Positions 35,448 through 44,410 of a stretch of 64,000 nt of DNA are shown here, piece after piece (position 1 is the stretch's first letter; every line of letters starts with the position of its first letter). Under the pieces are notes generated by a model that was not told the origin of the DNA, ran no database searches, and was given only the letters and a program-made list of their open reading frames with translations. A program made the position numbers and the translations under genes. The stretch covers positions 1 to 64,000 of the forward strand of contig NZ_FZNZ01000003.1 of NCBI RefSeq assembly GCF_900187995.1, read 5' to 3'. This DNA is from Prevotella jejuni. Lineage in GTDB: Bacteria > Bacteroidota > Bacteroidia > Bacteroidales > Bacteroidaceae.

Positions 35448-36635
35448 CTATTTCAATACACCAAGTTCCTTACCAATCTTGATGAAAGCATTAATACACT
35501 TGTCAAGCTGCTCGCGGTTATGACCAGCAGAGAGCTGAACACGGATACGAGCCTCGCCCTTTGGTACTACTGGATAATAGAAGCCAGTTACATAAATACC
35601 CTCCTCAAGGAGCTTAGCAGCGTAAACTTGAGACAACTTAGCGTCATAAAGCATCACAGCACAGATGGCACTCTGAGTTGGTTTGATGTCAAAACCAGCA
35701 GACATCATCTTGTCTCTAAAGTAGTTAACATTCTCTACAAGCTTATCATGAAGCTCATTACTCTCCTTTAACATCTTGAATACTTCAAGACTGGCACCAA
35801 TGATACAAGGTGCAAGAGAGTTAGAGAAGAGGTATGGACGACTACGCTGACGAAGCATGTCAATGATTTCCTTGCGACCAGTAGTAAATCCTCCAAGTGC
35901 ACCACCAAAGGCTTTACCAAGTGTACCCGTGTAGATGTCCACACGATCGTATGTCTTGCAGAGCTCACTAACACCATGACCTGTCGCACCAACGACACCT
36001 GCTGAGTGAGACTCATCGACCATCACGAGTGCATCATACTTCTCTGCGAGGTCGCAAATCTTATCTACTGGAGCGACATTACCGTCCATAGAGAACACAC
36101 CATCCGTTACGATGATACGGAAACGCTGTTCCTGTGCCTCTTGTAGACAACGCTCAAGGTCGGCCATGTCGGCATTTGCATAACGATAACGCTTCGCCTT
36201 ACAAAGACGTACACCGTCAATAATAGAGGCGTGGTTGAGGGCATCGGAGATAATAGCATCCTGATCGGTGAGCAATGGTTCGAAGACTCCACCATTAGCG
36301 TCAAAGCAAGCAGCATAAAGAATAGTATCTTCTGTCTTGAAGTAGTCGGAGATAGCCGCCTCAAGCTCCTTGTGGCTGTCCTGCGTTCCACAGATAAAAC
36401 GAACAGAGGACATGCCAAATCCGCGTTTATCCATCATCTTCTTAGCTCCTTCAATCAGCCTTGGATGATTAGAAAGACCGAGATAGTTGTTAGCACAGAA
36501 GTTCAATACCTCTTTACCTTTAACCTCTATTGCCGCACTCTGAGGACTCTCAATGATTCTTTCCTCCTTGTAAAGTCCTGCTTCTTTAATCTCAGCAAGT
36601 GCGTTACTGAGATGTTCCTTCATCTTACCGTACAT
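35448..36635 (-). CDS. kbl: Glycine C-acetyltransferase (2-amino-3-ketobutyrate CoA ligase)
   Basis: This PLP-dependent alpha-oxoamine synthase of 395 residues cleaves 2-amino-3-oxobutyrate with CoA to glycine and acetyl-CoA. The PLP lysine is in TGTLGKAFGGALGG; NFCANNYLGLSNHPRL, VDESHSAGVVGATGHGV and MFGMSS-like SSVRFICGTQDSHKELE fit Kbl. The gene is divergent from tdh, which makes its substrate from threonine. Both promoters carry the same TTACTTTG box. Confidence 0.96.
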   Translation of the reverse strand: MYGKMKEHLSNALAEIKEAGLYKEERIIESPQSAAIEVKGKEVLNFCANNYLGLSNHPRLIEGAKKMMDKRGFGMSSVRFICGTQDSHKELEAAISDYFKTEDTILYAACFDANGGVFEPLLTDQDAIISDALNHASIIDGVRLCKAKRYRYANADMADLERCLQEAQEQRFRIIVTDGVFSMDGNVAPVDKICDLAEKYDALVMVDESHSAGVVGATGHGVSELCKTYDRVDIYTGTLGKAFGGALGGFTTGRKEIIDMLRQRSRPYLFSNSLAPCIIGASLEVFKMLKESNELHDKLVENVNYFRDKMMSAGFDIKPTQSAICAVMLYDAKLSQVYAAKLLEEGIYVTGFYYPVVPKGEARIRVQLSAGHNREQLDKCINAFIKIGKELGVLK

Positions 36636-36661
36636 AACATTAGATTTTATTTAATAGTTAG

Positions 36662-36669
36662 CAAAGTAA
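36662..36669 (-). promoter_or_regulatory. kbl promoter -7 box (variant)
   Basis: The minus strand reads TTACTTTG, one mismatch from TANNTTTG, 27 bp before the kbl start. Confidence 0.45.
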
Positions 36670-36776
36670 CTGATAAAAAACGAGAAAAAGGCCGTTAAGG
36701 AGGTTTTTTTTACGTGACAACTCAAATTTTTAATAATTTTAATACCTAATAGTGGTGTAATCAACAAAAAATATGC

Positions 36777-36784
36777 TTACTTTG
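36777..36784 (+). promoter_or_regulatory. tdh promoter -7 box (variant)
   Basis: TTACTTTG, the same variant as at kbl, 31 bp before the tdh ATG at 36815. Confidence 0.45.
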
Positions 36785-36814
36785 CACCCAGTTACAATAA
36801 GCTTAACAATATTT

Positions 36815-37768
36815 ATGAAAAATGTTTTGGTCATAGGCTCTACAGGTCAAATCGGCTCAGAGCTTACCAGAGAACTTAGAAAACGTTATGGAAACGACAG
36901 CATTATTGCTGGTTACATTAAAGGAGCAGAACCTAAAGGTGAACTGAAAGAAAGCGGCCCATCAGCTGAAGCCGACGTTACTAACCCAGAGATGATTGCC
37001 AATATTGTAAAGAAATACAACGTTGACACCATCTACAACCTTGCTGCATTACTATCTGTAGTAGCAGAGAAGAAACCACAACTGGCATGGAAAATTGGTA
37101 TTGACGGTCTGTGGAACATCTTGGAAGTAGCACGTGAGAACAACTGTGCTGTCTTTACTCCAAGTTCCATTGGTTCGTTTGGTCCAAGTACACCACACGT
37201 ACAGACGCCACAGGACACTGTTCAGCGCCCTTGCACCATCTACGGAGTGTCAAAGGTTACCACAGAGTTGCTCAGCGACTACTACTTTAAGAAGTATGGT
37301 GTCGACACACGCTCGGTACGTTTCCCAGGATTAATCTCCTACGTAACACCTCCAGGTGGTGGTACTACTGACTATGCAGTAGACATCTATTACTCCGCAG
37401 TACGTGGTGAGAAATTCGTGTGTCCTATAAAGAAAGGAACCTTGATGGACATGATGTACATGCCAGATGGTCTACATGCTGCTATCTCATTGATGGAGGC
37501 TGACCCAACACGTCTGGTCCATCGTAATGGTTTCAACATAGCTTCTATGAGCTTCGACCCCGATGAGATCTTCCAAGCCATCAAACGCCACAAGCCTAAC
37601 TTTGAGATGGAATACGACGTAGACATGCTCAAACAGGGTATTGCTGACAGTTGGCCAGACAGTCTCGACGATAGTTGTGCACGTGCTGAATGGGATTGGA
37701 AACCACAGTACGACCTTGAGTCCATGACTGTTGATATGTTGAAGAACCTTGAGGCAAAGCTGAAATAA
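36815..37768 (+). CDS. tdh: L-threonine 3-dehydrogenase, SDR/epimerase type
   Basis: This 317-residue extended short-chain dehydrogenase begins MKNVLVIGSTGQIGSELTREL (NAD-binding GxxGxxG), with the catalytic block TPSSIGSFGPSTP and YGVSK (Tyr-x3-Lys). This is the SDR-type threonine dehydrogenase of Bacteroidetes, unlike zinc-type E. coli Tdh. It oxidises threonine to 2-amino-3-oxobutyrate for Kbl. The start at 36815 is preferred because the longer ATG (36773) would lie upstream of the -7 box. Confidence 0.93.
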   Translation: MKNVLVIGSTGQIGSELTRELRKRYGNDSIIAGYIKGAEPKGELKESGPSAEADVTNPEMIANIVKKYNVDTIYNLAALLSVVAEKKPQLAWKIGIDGLWNILEVARENNCAVFTPSSIGSFGPSTPHVQTPQDTVQRPCTIYGVSKVTTELLSDYYFKKYGVDTRSVRFPGLISYVTPPGGGTTDYAVDIYYSAVRGEKFVCPIKKGTLMDMMYMPDGLHAAISLMEADPTRLVHRNGFNIASMSFDPDEIFQAIKRHKPNFEMEYDVDMLKQGIADSWPDSLDDSCARAEWDWKPQYDLESMTVDMLKNLEAKLK

Positions 37769-37887
37769 AATACTCTATACGATTAGGTAGGTTATAAGAC
37801 GTGCCGATTAGAAAGCTAAGGACAGGCTTTCCTTATCGCACATAGCATGTAAAAGGTTTCTTTAACCTACTATTGTTCAAAAAACAA

Positions 37888-37922
37888 AGAGGTGGCTTCC
37901 CTTACAGAAGTCACCTCTCTTA
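37888..37922 (+). terminator. tdh terminator
   Basis: AGAGGTGGCTTC (37888-37899) pairs with GAAGTCACCTCT (37907-37918) with one mismatch, then a T-rich tail. Confidence 0.7.
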
Positions 37923-38011
37923 TTTTATACTAAGATTTATGTTGAAATCACACATGGACCTATTTTATTCCTAAACGTCCATGACATTAAAAGAAAAGCT
38001 TATTTACGAAC

Positions 38012-38701
38012 TTAGTAAACAACCTCTTTTCTTACTACCCCTTTATATGTATTAATATCAAGGCAAAGGACATCATTAGGAGTAAGCCCCGTTAACGGAA
38101 TACTTGTATAGACTCGTTTACTATAGTATTCAGGTACTCTGTTCTGGCTATGGCACAATCGGAGATAGAACTTCCTACCCCCAGAAGCCTGCTTCCTAAT
38201 GGAGTCGCAGACAAGTGCCAACGACTGTATAGCCTTTTTATCATCTGTCTGTCCACTCTTCAACACAAGTGTTAGATTAAGATACTTACGATTCTTACTC
38301 ATCCATAGACTCTCAAAACCAAGTGGGTCGGTACGAACGGAAGCTATATCAGACGTCAGATGAGGACGAAGAACCAAGACAGGATTTAAGGCAAAAGACG
38401 TTGTAACGCCCTTCTCTACCCTATCATAATATAACAGAGCACGGTAAGTAGTATCAGGTCTTGTAGCCCACTGCTCTTTTACAGCAGGACTTAGCGTAAG
38501 TTCCTCACCATCGTCAGTCTTTGCAGAGACGAACGCTCCCAGTTCGTTTGTCCGTGCATCGACGAAATCAGTATGCAGATAAGACAGCTCACTGTCGCCT
38601 GTCTCATAGAAATCATGCTCACAAGCAGAGACTACAAGTAGCGACACAAGCGCCGCCACCATAGTCAACATGCTGTAAGCTGTCTGTCTGAACCTTTCCA
38701 C
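38012..38701 (-). CDS. NigD-like lipoprotein
   Basis: The 229-residue product has a lipoprotein signal ending in the lipobox VVSAC (cysteine at about residue 27), then a beta-rich domain. The general pattern (N-terminal OB-like part and C-terminal part ending NDVLCLDINTYKGVVRKEVVY) resembles the NigD-like family of Bacteroidetes envelope lipoproteins, whose role is unknown. It starts 6 bp after the upstream acyltransferase gene, so both are in one operon. Confidence 0.6.
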   Translation of the reverse strand: MERFRQTAYSMLTMVAALVSLLVVSACEHDFYETGDSELSYLHTDFVDARTNELGAFVSAKTDDGEELTLSPAVKEQWATRPDTTYRALLYYDRVEKGVTTSFALNPVLVLRPHLTSDIASVRTDPLGFESLWMSKNRKYLNLTLVLKSGQTDDKKAIQSLALVCDSIRKQASGGRKFYLRLCHSQNRVPEYYSKRVYTSIPLTGLTPNDVLCLDINTYKGVVRKEVVY

Positions 38702-38707
38702 AGAATA

Positions 38708-39907
38708 CTATTTTAAGAATGTGAGACGACTCAACAATGATTTCAAACGCCCATTCTCTGACGATGCAGCAATATAATTCTTTGCAGGATAAGCATACTG
38801 TGTCAACAGACAGGTACGTAGGAACTTATCATCACGGTTGTCTATCTTAACCTTTTCAATCTGTCCTTCGAGGTAAGCCTCAAAGTTCTGATAATCTTCT
38901 GCAGTGTAATACTCTTCATAGACACGTGTATCTTGAATCATATCCAGTGCCACGTAGTTAATTGGATAGAGTCGGTAATTGCAGTGTATCTCATGATCAA
39001 TATGCGCAGCTATCGTATCGAAGAGTTTATTCTTAGGTAACTCCTCATCAACAGTATCGAGCCAATCATCAATGCAAGGCGCACACTTATAGAAAATATG
39101 GCCTTTGTAGCCTTTTATACCTACCAACATACTCTCAAGATCGTCCTCTGCCGTCTTCTTCCAATAAGGTAGATCGCGTCGCAACTGATACTCACGTGCT
39201 TTAAGGTAATCGCATGGGTCGTACTCGTAGGAGATAGATAACGGAACGATATGTAGCTGTTTAAGACGCTCTATAACGGTTCCTTCCCCTCCCATAGCCA
39301 TCATCTTTAAGATAGCGGGTTGGGTGAGGTCGTTCGAATTCTTTGCTCTTCCCTGTCGTTGTGCAATCCATACATTCTCGTTCTTCTCCCTTACAGCGAA
39401 GTGAATATACTCTGACATACGCTTGCTTGCACGCAGCATTTCAACCGAATGAAGGGCACGCTCTACAGTAAACGACTTGTTGATACGTACAAGATCACGC
39501 ACCCAGTCTAATGAAAGGAGATTATCACCGATAGCAATCTCACATGTCGTAGCAAAGCCTACATCAATAAGCAGTTTGTCAAGAAAGGCAGAGTCGAGCA
39601 CAATGTCACGATGGTTGCTAACAAAGGTATAGCGTTCCCGTGTGTTGATATTTGCTGCATCCATACAACAACCTAAACTAAGCTCAGTAACAAGACGCTG
39701 AAGGAAGGTATAACAGAAAACCTTTTGAAATTCAAAATTTGTCTTGCAAGCATACATCTTCTGCTTTATCGCCTCTATTGGAACATCAGGGTAGAGATAA
39801 GCCAACACTTGCTGAAACTGCTTATCAGCAAGGATTCGCTCGTATGCTGCGGGTAGCTCCTCCGGTTCGAACGGACGAATAGGGTCAAACTCTGATGGTA
39901 TTTTCAT
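38708..39907 (-). CDS. Putative glycerol-3-phosphate/lysophosphatidate acyltransferase (Bacteroidetes type)
   Basis: The 399-residue protein carries a PlsC-like acceptor motif, FVSNHRDIVLDSAFLD, and a distal block with EGTVIERLKQLHIVPLSISY that resembles the FPEGT/PI motifs of acyltransferases. Bacteroidetes proteins of this kind are generally annotated as 1-acyl-sn-glycerol-3-phosphate acyltransferases. The spacing of the histidine and aspartate (H-x5-D) is not the classical H-x4-D, so substrate is uncertain. It leads a two-gene operon with the NigD-like lipoprotein. Confidence 0.65.
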   Translation of the reverse strand: MKIPSEFDPIRPFEPEELPAAYERILADKQFQQVLAYLYPDVPIEAIKQKMYACKTNFEFQKVFCYTFLQRLVTELSLGCCMDAANINTRERYTFVSNHRDIVLDSAFLDKLLIDVGFATTCEIAIGDNLLSLDWVRDLVRINKSFTVERALHSVEMLRASKRMSEYIHFAVREKNENVWIAQRQGRAKNSNDLTQPAILKMMAMGGEGTVIERLKQLHIVPLSISYEYDPCDYLKAREYQLRRDLPYWKKTAEDDLESMLVGIKGYKGHIFYKCAPCIDDWLDTVDEELPKNKLFDTIAAHIDHEIHCNYRLYPINYVALDMIQDTRVYEEYYTAEDYQNFEAYLEGQIEKVKIDNRDDKFLRTCLLTQYAYPAKNYIAASSENGRLKSLLSRLTFLK

Positions 39908-40175
39908 AATTCTAATAATTAATAAGTTTCTGTTTTATATTCTTTTTCTATGCTGAAAACGTCTATTCAGAATGGTTCTACCCCTCCTTCTAACGCTTTT
40001 ACACCAATGTCTATCCTTGTGAAGAGCACCAATAGAGAGCATGAATTCTACCTTCTCCGTTAGAAGATAGCTGAAAGCAAAGTTTCACCTGTCTCTCCCT
40101 CCCTTCATCAATGCCTCTTCATGAGGGCCATCAGCAGCCGTTTTGCATGCTTTATCACCCAAGAATAGTATCGTA

Positions 40176-40183
40176 CAAATATA
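40176..40183 (-). promoter_or_regulatory. Possible promoter of acyltransferase-lipoprotein operon
   Basis: The minus strand reads TATATTTG (TANNTTTG). The leader would be about 265 nt. The rest of 39908-40357 shows no feature. Confidence 0.4.
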
Positions 40184-40357
40184 GTTAAAATAAATCAATG
40201 AGTAAAGGTGACGCTCTCGTTTAACAGAAGATTAACAATTATTTGAGGGTGAAAAATGGGCTTTCTCATCGTATCATAGCTAACAAACAAGCCTCCTGTC
40301 AAATCTTACCGTTTAATAGAAAGACCATTATTTAGGAAGAATAATCTTTCAAATTAC

Positions 40358-40387
40358 TTGTCATTCACGAACAAAATAGTATCTTTG
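40358..40387 (+). promoter_or_regulatory. Promoter of glycosyltransferase gene
   Basis: -33 TTG (40358-40360), 19-bp spacer and -7 TATCTTTG (40380-40387). The ATG is at 40395, giving a leader of at most a few nucleotides. Confidence 0.65.
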
Positions 40388-40394
40388 CAATATT

Positions 40395-41435
40395 ATGAAG
40401 TACAGTATTATTGTCCCAGTCTTCAACCGTCCGGATGAGGTTGACGAACTATTAGAGAGCCTGCTCAGCCAGGAAGAGAAGGATTTCGAGGTCATCATCG
40501 TTGAAGATGGCTCAAAAGTTCCGTGTAAGAAGGTGTGCGACAAGTATGCCGACAGGCTCGACCTGCACTATTACTACAAAGAGAACTCAGGTCCAGGACA
40601 GAGCCGCAACTATGGTGCCGAGCGTGCCAAGGGGGACTATCTACTGATTCTTGACTCCGATGTTGTACTTCCCAAGGGTTATATTTGTGCTGTTAGCGAG
40701 GAGCTGAACCGTGAACCTGCCGATGCCTTTGGTGGTCCTGACTGCGCTCATGAGTCCTTCACCGACACACAAAAGGCCATCTCTTATTCAATGACATCGT
40801 TTTTCACAACGGGAGGAATACGTGGTGGCAAGAAGAAACTTGACAAGTTCTATCCTCGTTCATTCAATATGGGCATCCGACGTGACGTCTATCAGGAGTT
40901 AGGTGGGTTCTCTAAGATGCGCTTTGGAGAAGACATTGATTTCTCTATCCGTATCTTCAAGGCCGGCAAACGCTGTCGTCTGTTCCCTGAAGCATGGGTG
41001 TGGCACAAACGGCGAACGGACTTCCGCAAGTTCTGGAAGCAGGTTTATAATTCTGGTATAGCCCGAATCAACCTCTATAAGAAGTATCCCGATTCTCTGA
41101 AACTTGTCCATCTGCTACCAATGGTATTCACCGTTGGCACTACTTGTCTGCTCTTATTAATCCTCTCCGGACTCTTCCTTCTCTGCATACCGATACTCAA
41201 CATCATTGGTAGTCTCCTCGTCATGATAGGGTTGATGCCGTTATTACTTTACAGCATCATCATCTGTGTAGACTCAACCATGCAAAACAACAGTCTAAAG
41301 ATAGGACTCCTTAGTATCGCTGCAGCCTTCATTCAGCTCACAGGCTACGGTTGTGGCTTCATCAGTGCATGGTGGAAACGCTGCGTATGTGGCATGGATG
41401 AGTTCTCTGCATACGAGAAGAACTTCTACAAGTAA
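40395..41435 (+). CDS. Family 2 glycosyltransferase with C-terminal membrane helices
   Basis: The GT-A domain (about residues 1-225) starts KYSIIVPVFNRPDEVDELLE, has the metal/sugar-nucleotide motif LLILDSDVVLP and the acceptor-side GFSKMRFGEDIDFSIRIF. The last 100 residues hold about two to three membrane helices. Such enzymes add sugars to lipid-linked or surface glycans from the cytoplasmic face. radC follows 22 bp downstream and is likely cotranscribed, though no functional link is known. Confidence 0.88.
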   Translation: MKYSIIVPVFNRPDEVDELLESLLSQEEKDFEVIIVEDGSKVPCKKVCDKYADRLDLHYYYKENSGPGQSRNYGAERAKGDYLLILDSDVVLPKGYICAVSEELNREPADAFGGPDCAHESFTDTQKAISYSMTSFFTTGGIRGGKKKLDKFYPRSFNMGIRRDVYQELGGFSKMRFGEDIDFSIRIFKAGKRCRLFPEAWVWHKRRTDFRKFWKQVYNSGIARINLYKKYPDSLKLVHLLPMVFTVGTTCLLLLILSGLFLLCIPILNIIGSLLVMIGLMPLLLYSIIICVDSTMQNNSLKIGLLSIAAAFIQLTGYGCGFISAWWKRCVCGMDEFSAYEKNFYK

Positions 41436-41457
41436 ATCCTAATGATAACTTAATATA

Positions 41458-42156
41458 ATGCCTTCTGAACCAAAAACCTTATCTATTACTCACTGGGCGG
41501 AGGCCGACCGCCCACGTGAAAAACTTGAGAGATTGGGCGCAAATGCGCTAAGTGATGCCGAACTACTTGCCATACTGATTGGCTCTGGTACCCCGAAAGA
41601 GAGTGCCGTAGACCTCATGAAGCGTATTCTCAACGATTGTAAGAACAACCTGAACAGCCTTGGTAAACTGTCTCTGCACGACTTAGAACAATACAAAGGG
41701 ATAGGTCCTGCAAAGGCTATCACCATCCTTGCTGCCTGCGAACTGGGCAAAAGACGACAAAAGGCTACCGTAGAAGAGGCGCCAATACTCAATAGTGCTG
41801 ATGGTATCTATCAGTTCATGCACACCACAATACAGGACCTTGACATCGAAGAAGCGTGGGTTTTAATGATGAAACAGAACTTCCGTCTCATCGAAGCAAA
41901 GCGCATCTCGGTGGGTGGACTTACTATGGCTCCTGTCGACATACGTCTGATGATGAAGGAAGTACTATTGAAGAACACGACCATTCTGGTCTTTTGTCAT
42001 AATCATCCAAGCGGCAACACCACTCCAAGTCGTGATGATGACCTCCTTACATCACGCATACAAAAGGCCTGCGAATTGCTTCACATTCACTTTGCCGACC
42101 ATGTTGTGCTTACCGATGGAGGCTATTTCTCCTATCGAGAAGAAGGAAAACTATAG
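41458..42156 (+). CDS. radC: RadC-family JAB/MPN domain protein
   Basis: Residues about 1-95 form a UPF0758 N-terminal helix-hairpin-helix region (LSDAELLAILIGSGTP, YKGIGPAKAITILA); residues about 105-232 form the JAB/MPN domain with the metalloprotease-like signature CHNHPSGNTTPSRDD (H-x-H...S...D). RadC is named for an old DNA-repair mutant later shown not to be this gene, and its true function is unsettled. Length (232) is typical. Confidence 0.93.
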   Translation: MPSEPKTLSITHWAEADRPREKLERLGANALSDAELLAILIGSGTPKESAVDLMKRILNDCKNNLNSLGKLSLHDLEQYKGIGPAKAITILAACELGKRRQKATVEEAPILNSADGIYQFMHTTIQDLDIEEAWVLMMKQNFRLIEAKRISVGGLTMAPVDIRLMMKEVLLKNTTILVFCHNHPSGNTTPSRDDDLLTSRIQKACELLHIHFADHVVLTDGGYFSYREEGKL

Positions 42157-42197
42157 AGAAGAAACAACCTTTCTCGATTTTTCTTCACGAACAAAAC

Positions 42198-42265
42198 GAA
42201 TTATTTTCATGAAAAAAAATATTTTTGTTCATGATAATAAATATTTCTTTTCATGAAAATAATTC
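42198..42265. repeat. TCATGA/AATATT palindromic element, copy 3 (short form)
   Basis: Termini GAATTATT and AATAATTC flank three TCATGA cores at 42207, 42229 and 42251, 22 bp apart. At 68 bp it is exactly one 22-bp unit shorter than the 90-bp copies. It lies between convergent radC and the P-type ATPase gene. Confidence 0.9.
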
Positions 42266-42280
42266 AGTGGAGAGGCCGTT

Positions 42281-44158
42281 CTATCGTGCTCGCATCGCAT
42301 TAAGAACAGCAAGAACCATAACGCCAACATCAGCAAAGACGGCTAATCCCATGTTTGCCAACCCAAACGTAGCAAGGAGAAGGACTGCTACTTTAATGCC
42401 AATAGCAAACCATGCGTTCTCTTTCGCTATAAAGATTGTACGTCGAGAGAGCTTAATAGCAAGTGCTATCTTCGATAGCTTATCATCCATCAAAATAACA
42501 TCAGCAGCCTCGATAGCGGCATCACTGCCCAAAGCACCCATCGCAATGCCTACGTCAGCACGTGCCAGTACAGGCGCATCGTTGATGCCATCGCCAACAA
42601 AAGCTATCGTTTCGCCCTCCTTCTTAGCTGTGATAAAACGTGTGATATAGTCTACCTTGTCGGCTGGAAGGAGGTCGGCATGATACTCCGTGACCTTTGT
42701 CTCTTCGGCTATCTGCCTTGCAACTTCCTCTTTGTCGCCAGTCAGCATCACCGTCTTTCGTACTCCTAACTGCTTCAAACTGTCGATAGCTGCTATCGAA
42801 TCGTCCTTTAACTGGTCGGAAATAACTATGTGTCCAGCATACTCACCATTGACAGCTACGTGAACAACTGTTCCTGTCTGATGCGCACAACGCTCACAAA
42901 CAGGGGGTGTGATACCAAGTGTTGTCATCAAACGAACGTTGCCTACGCTCACTGTCTTACCATTGATAGAAGCCGTAATACCCTGTCCTGCCGTCTCTTT
43001 TATATCCTCCACCTTACAACTATCAGCCTCATTCTTATAAGCCTGACGAAGTGCAAGGGCAATAGGATGAGTAGAGTAACGTTCGACATGAGCTGCCAAG
43101 TGGAGCAATTCATGCTCTGATAAGGTCTCTGGATGGACAGCCTCAACAGCGAAAGTGCCTCGCGTTAATGTTCCTGTCTTATCGAACATCACCGTGGAGA
43201 GCCTTGCCAAAGCATCCATATAGTTTCCTCCCTTGATAAGAATACCCCTGTGTGAAGCTCCTCCGATACCAGAAAAGAAGGTTAACGGGATAGATATCAC
43301 TAAGGCACATGGGCAACTTACGACCAAGAAGGTCAATGCTCGATAGAGCCAAACGCCTAAGGCCGTAGCATAACTATCGTAGAAGAAAGGTGGGATAATG
43401 GCCAATGCAAGGGCAGAGATGACTACTATCGGAGTGTAAACACGTGCAAATCGACGGATAAACGACTCACTGCGCGACTTATTCTCACTCGCTTTCTCTA
43501 CAAGTTGGATAATCTTAGCTGCCGTAGACTCGCTAAATGGCTTGTCTACTCGTACCTTCAACACCCCCGAAAGATTGACACAACCAGAGATAACCTCCAT
43601 CCCCTCGCTCACATCACGTGGTAGACTCTCGCCTGTCAACGCCACTGTGTTTAGACTCGAGGTCCCTTCAAGAATCGTACCGTCCAATGGTATCTTCTCT
43701 CCCGGCTTTATAATCAATGTTTCACCGATATTTACTGCGTCTGGACTTACCTTCTCTACGCTTCCATTTCGCTCTACATAAGCAACATCAGGACGGATGT
43801 CCATCAGGTCGGAGATAGACTTACGGGCCCTATCCTCCGCATAATGTTCAAAGAGTTCGCCCACTTGAAAGAACAACATCACGAAGACTCCTTCAATAAA
43901 CTGGGGTTCAGCACCTGGGAGGAAACCGATGAGCAATGCTCCAATTGTCGCAAGACTCATGAGGAAATCTTCGTCGAATGGGTCGCCTTCCATGATTCCT
44001 TCAACAGCTTCTCCAAGTACATCATAACCGATAACCAGATATGGTACCAGATAAACAAGCAACAACTGCCACATTGGGAGTGCTGCAAAATGCTCTACCA
44101 GCCATGCTCCTACAAGGAGAACAACCGTGAGAATGATTCTTAATAGTTTCTTATTCAT
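42281..44158 (-). CDS. Heavy-metal P1B-type ATPase (Zn/Cd/Pb exporter type)
   Basis: The 625-residue pump has all P-type signatures: TGES (VALTGESLPRD), the phosphorylation site DKTGTLT, STHPIALAL (HP locus), GDGINDAP, and the transmembrane metal site SCPCALVISIP. CPC with this surrounding is typical of ZntA/CadA-type Zn, Cd or Pb exporters. The protein starts directly with membrane helices and lacks the N-terminal HMA or His-rich metal-binding domain found in many relatives. An inverted repeat next to its promoter may be the operator of a metal regulator. Confidence 0.92.
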   Translation of the reverse strand: MNKKLLRIILTVVLLVGAWLVEHFAALPMWQLLLVYLVPYLVIGYDVLGEAVEGIMEGDPFDEDFLMSLATIGALLIGFLPGAEPQFIEGVFVMLFFQVGELFEHYAEDRARKSISDLMDIRPDVAYVERNGSVEKVSPDAVNIGETLIIKPGEKIPLDGTILEGTSSLNTVALTGESLPRDVSEGMEVISGCVNLSGVLKVRVDKPFSESTAAKIIQLVEKASENKSRSESFIRRFARVYTPIVVISALALAIIPPFFYDSYATALGVWLYRALTFLVVSCPCALVISIPLTFFSGIGGASHRGILIKGGNYMDALARLSTVMFDKTGTLTRGTFAVEAVHPETLSEHELLHLAAHVERYSTHPIALALRQAYKNEADSCKVEDIKETAGQGITASINGKTVSVGNVRLMTTLGITPPVCERCAHQTGTVVHVAVNGEYAGHIVISDQLKDDSIAAIDSLKQLGVRKTVMLTGDKEEVARQIAEETKVTEYHADLLPADKVDYITRFITAKKEGETIAFVGDGINDAPVLARADVGIAMGALGSDAAIEAADVILMDDKLSKIALAIKLSRRTIFIAKENAWFAIGIKVAVLLLATFGLANMGLAVFADVGVMVLAVLNAMRAR

Positions 44159-44193
44159 AACTTAAAACCTGTTACTGGATTAATATTCTGCCG

Positions 44194-44201
44194 CAAAGAT
44201 A
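44194..44201 (-). promoter_or_regulatory. P1B-ATPase promoter -7 box
   Basis: The minus strand reads TATCTTTG, 36 bp before the start codon. Confidence 0.55.
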
Positions 44202-44212
44202 AAGATTAACTT

Positions 44213-44229
44213 TTGCAACTTGGTTGCAA
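44213..44229. promoter_or_regulatory. Candidate metal-regulator operator
   Basis: TTGCAAC-TTG-GTTGCAA is a perfect inverted repeat with 7-bp arms. It lies immediately upstream of the ATPase -7 box, covering the expected -33 position, where a repressor or a DNA-distorting activator would act. Confidence 0.45.
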
Positions 44230-44398
44230 AGATGGCCTTCTCAAGAAAAAAATTAAGAATATATATCCTTCCCAACAACCATAGACTACCCTCTTATCAA
44301 GGCTTTCTTATCCCCTACCCAACAGAGAGAAGTGAGCCTTTTCGTCCTCCTTTCACTTTTTTACTACCCTACCTTTTTACTATTCAAAGCCTTTTCCT

Positions 44399-44406
44399 TA
44401 CCTTTG
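44399..44406 (+). promoter_or_regulatory. dusB promoter -7 box
   Basis: TACCTTTG ends only 4 bp before the dusB ATG at 44411, so the message should be leaderless. Confidence 0.55.
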
Positions 44407-44410
44407 CAGT

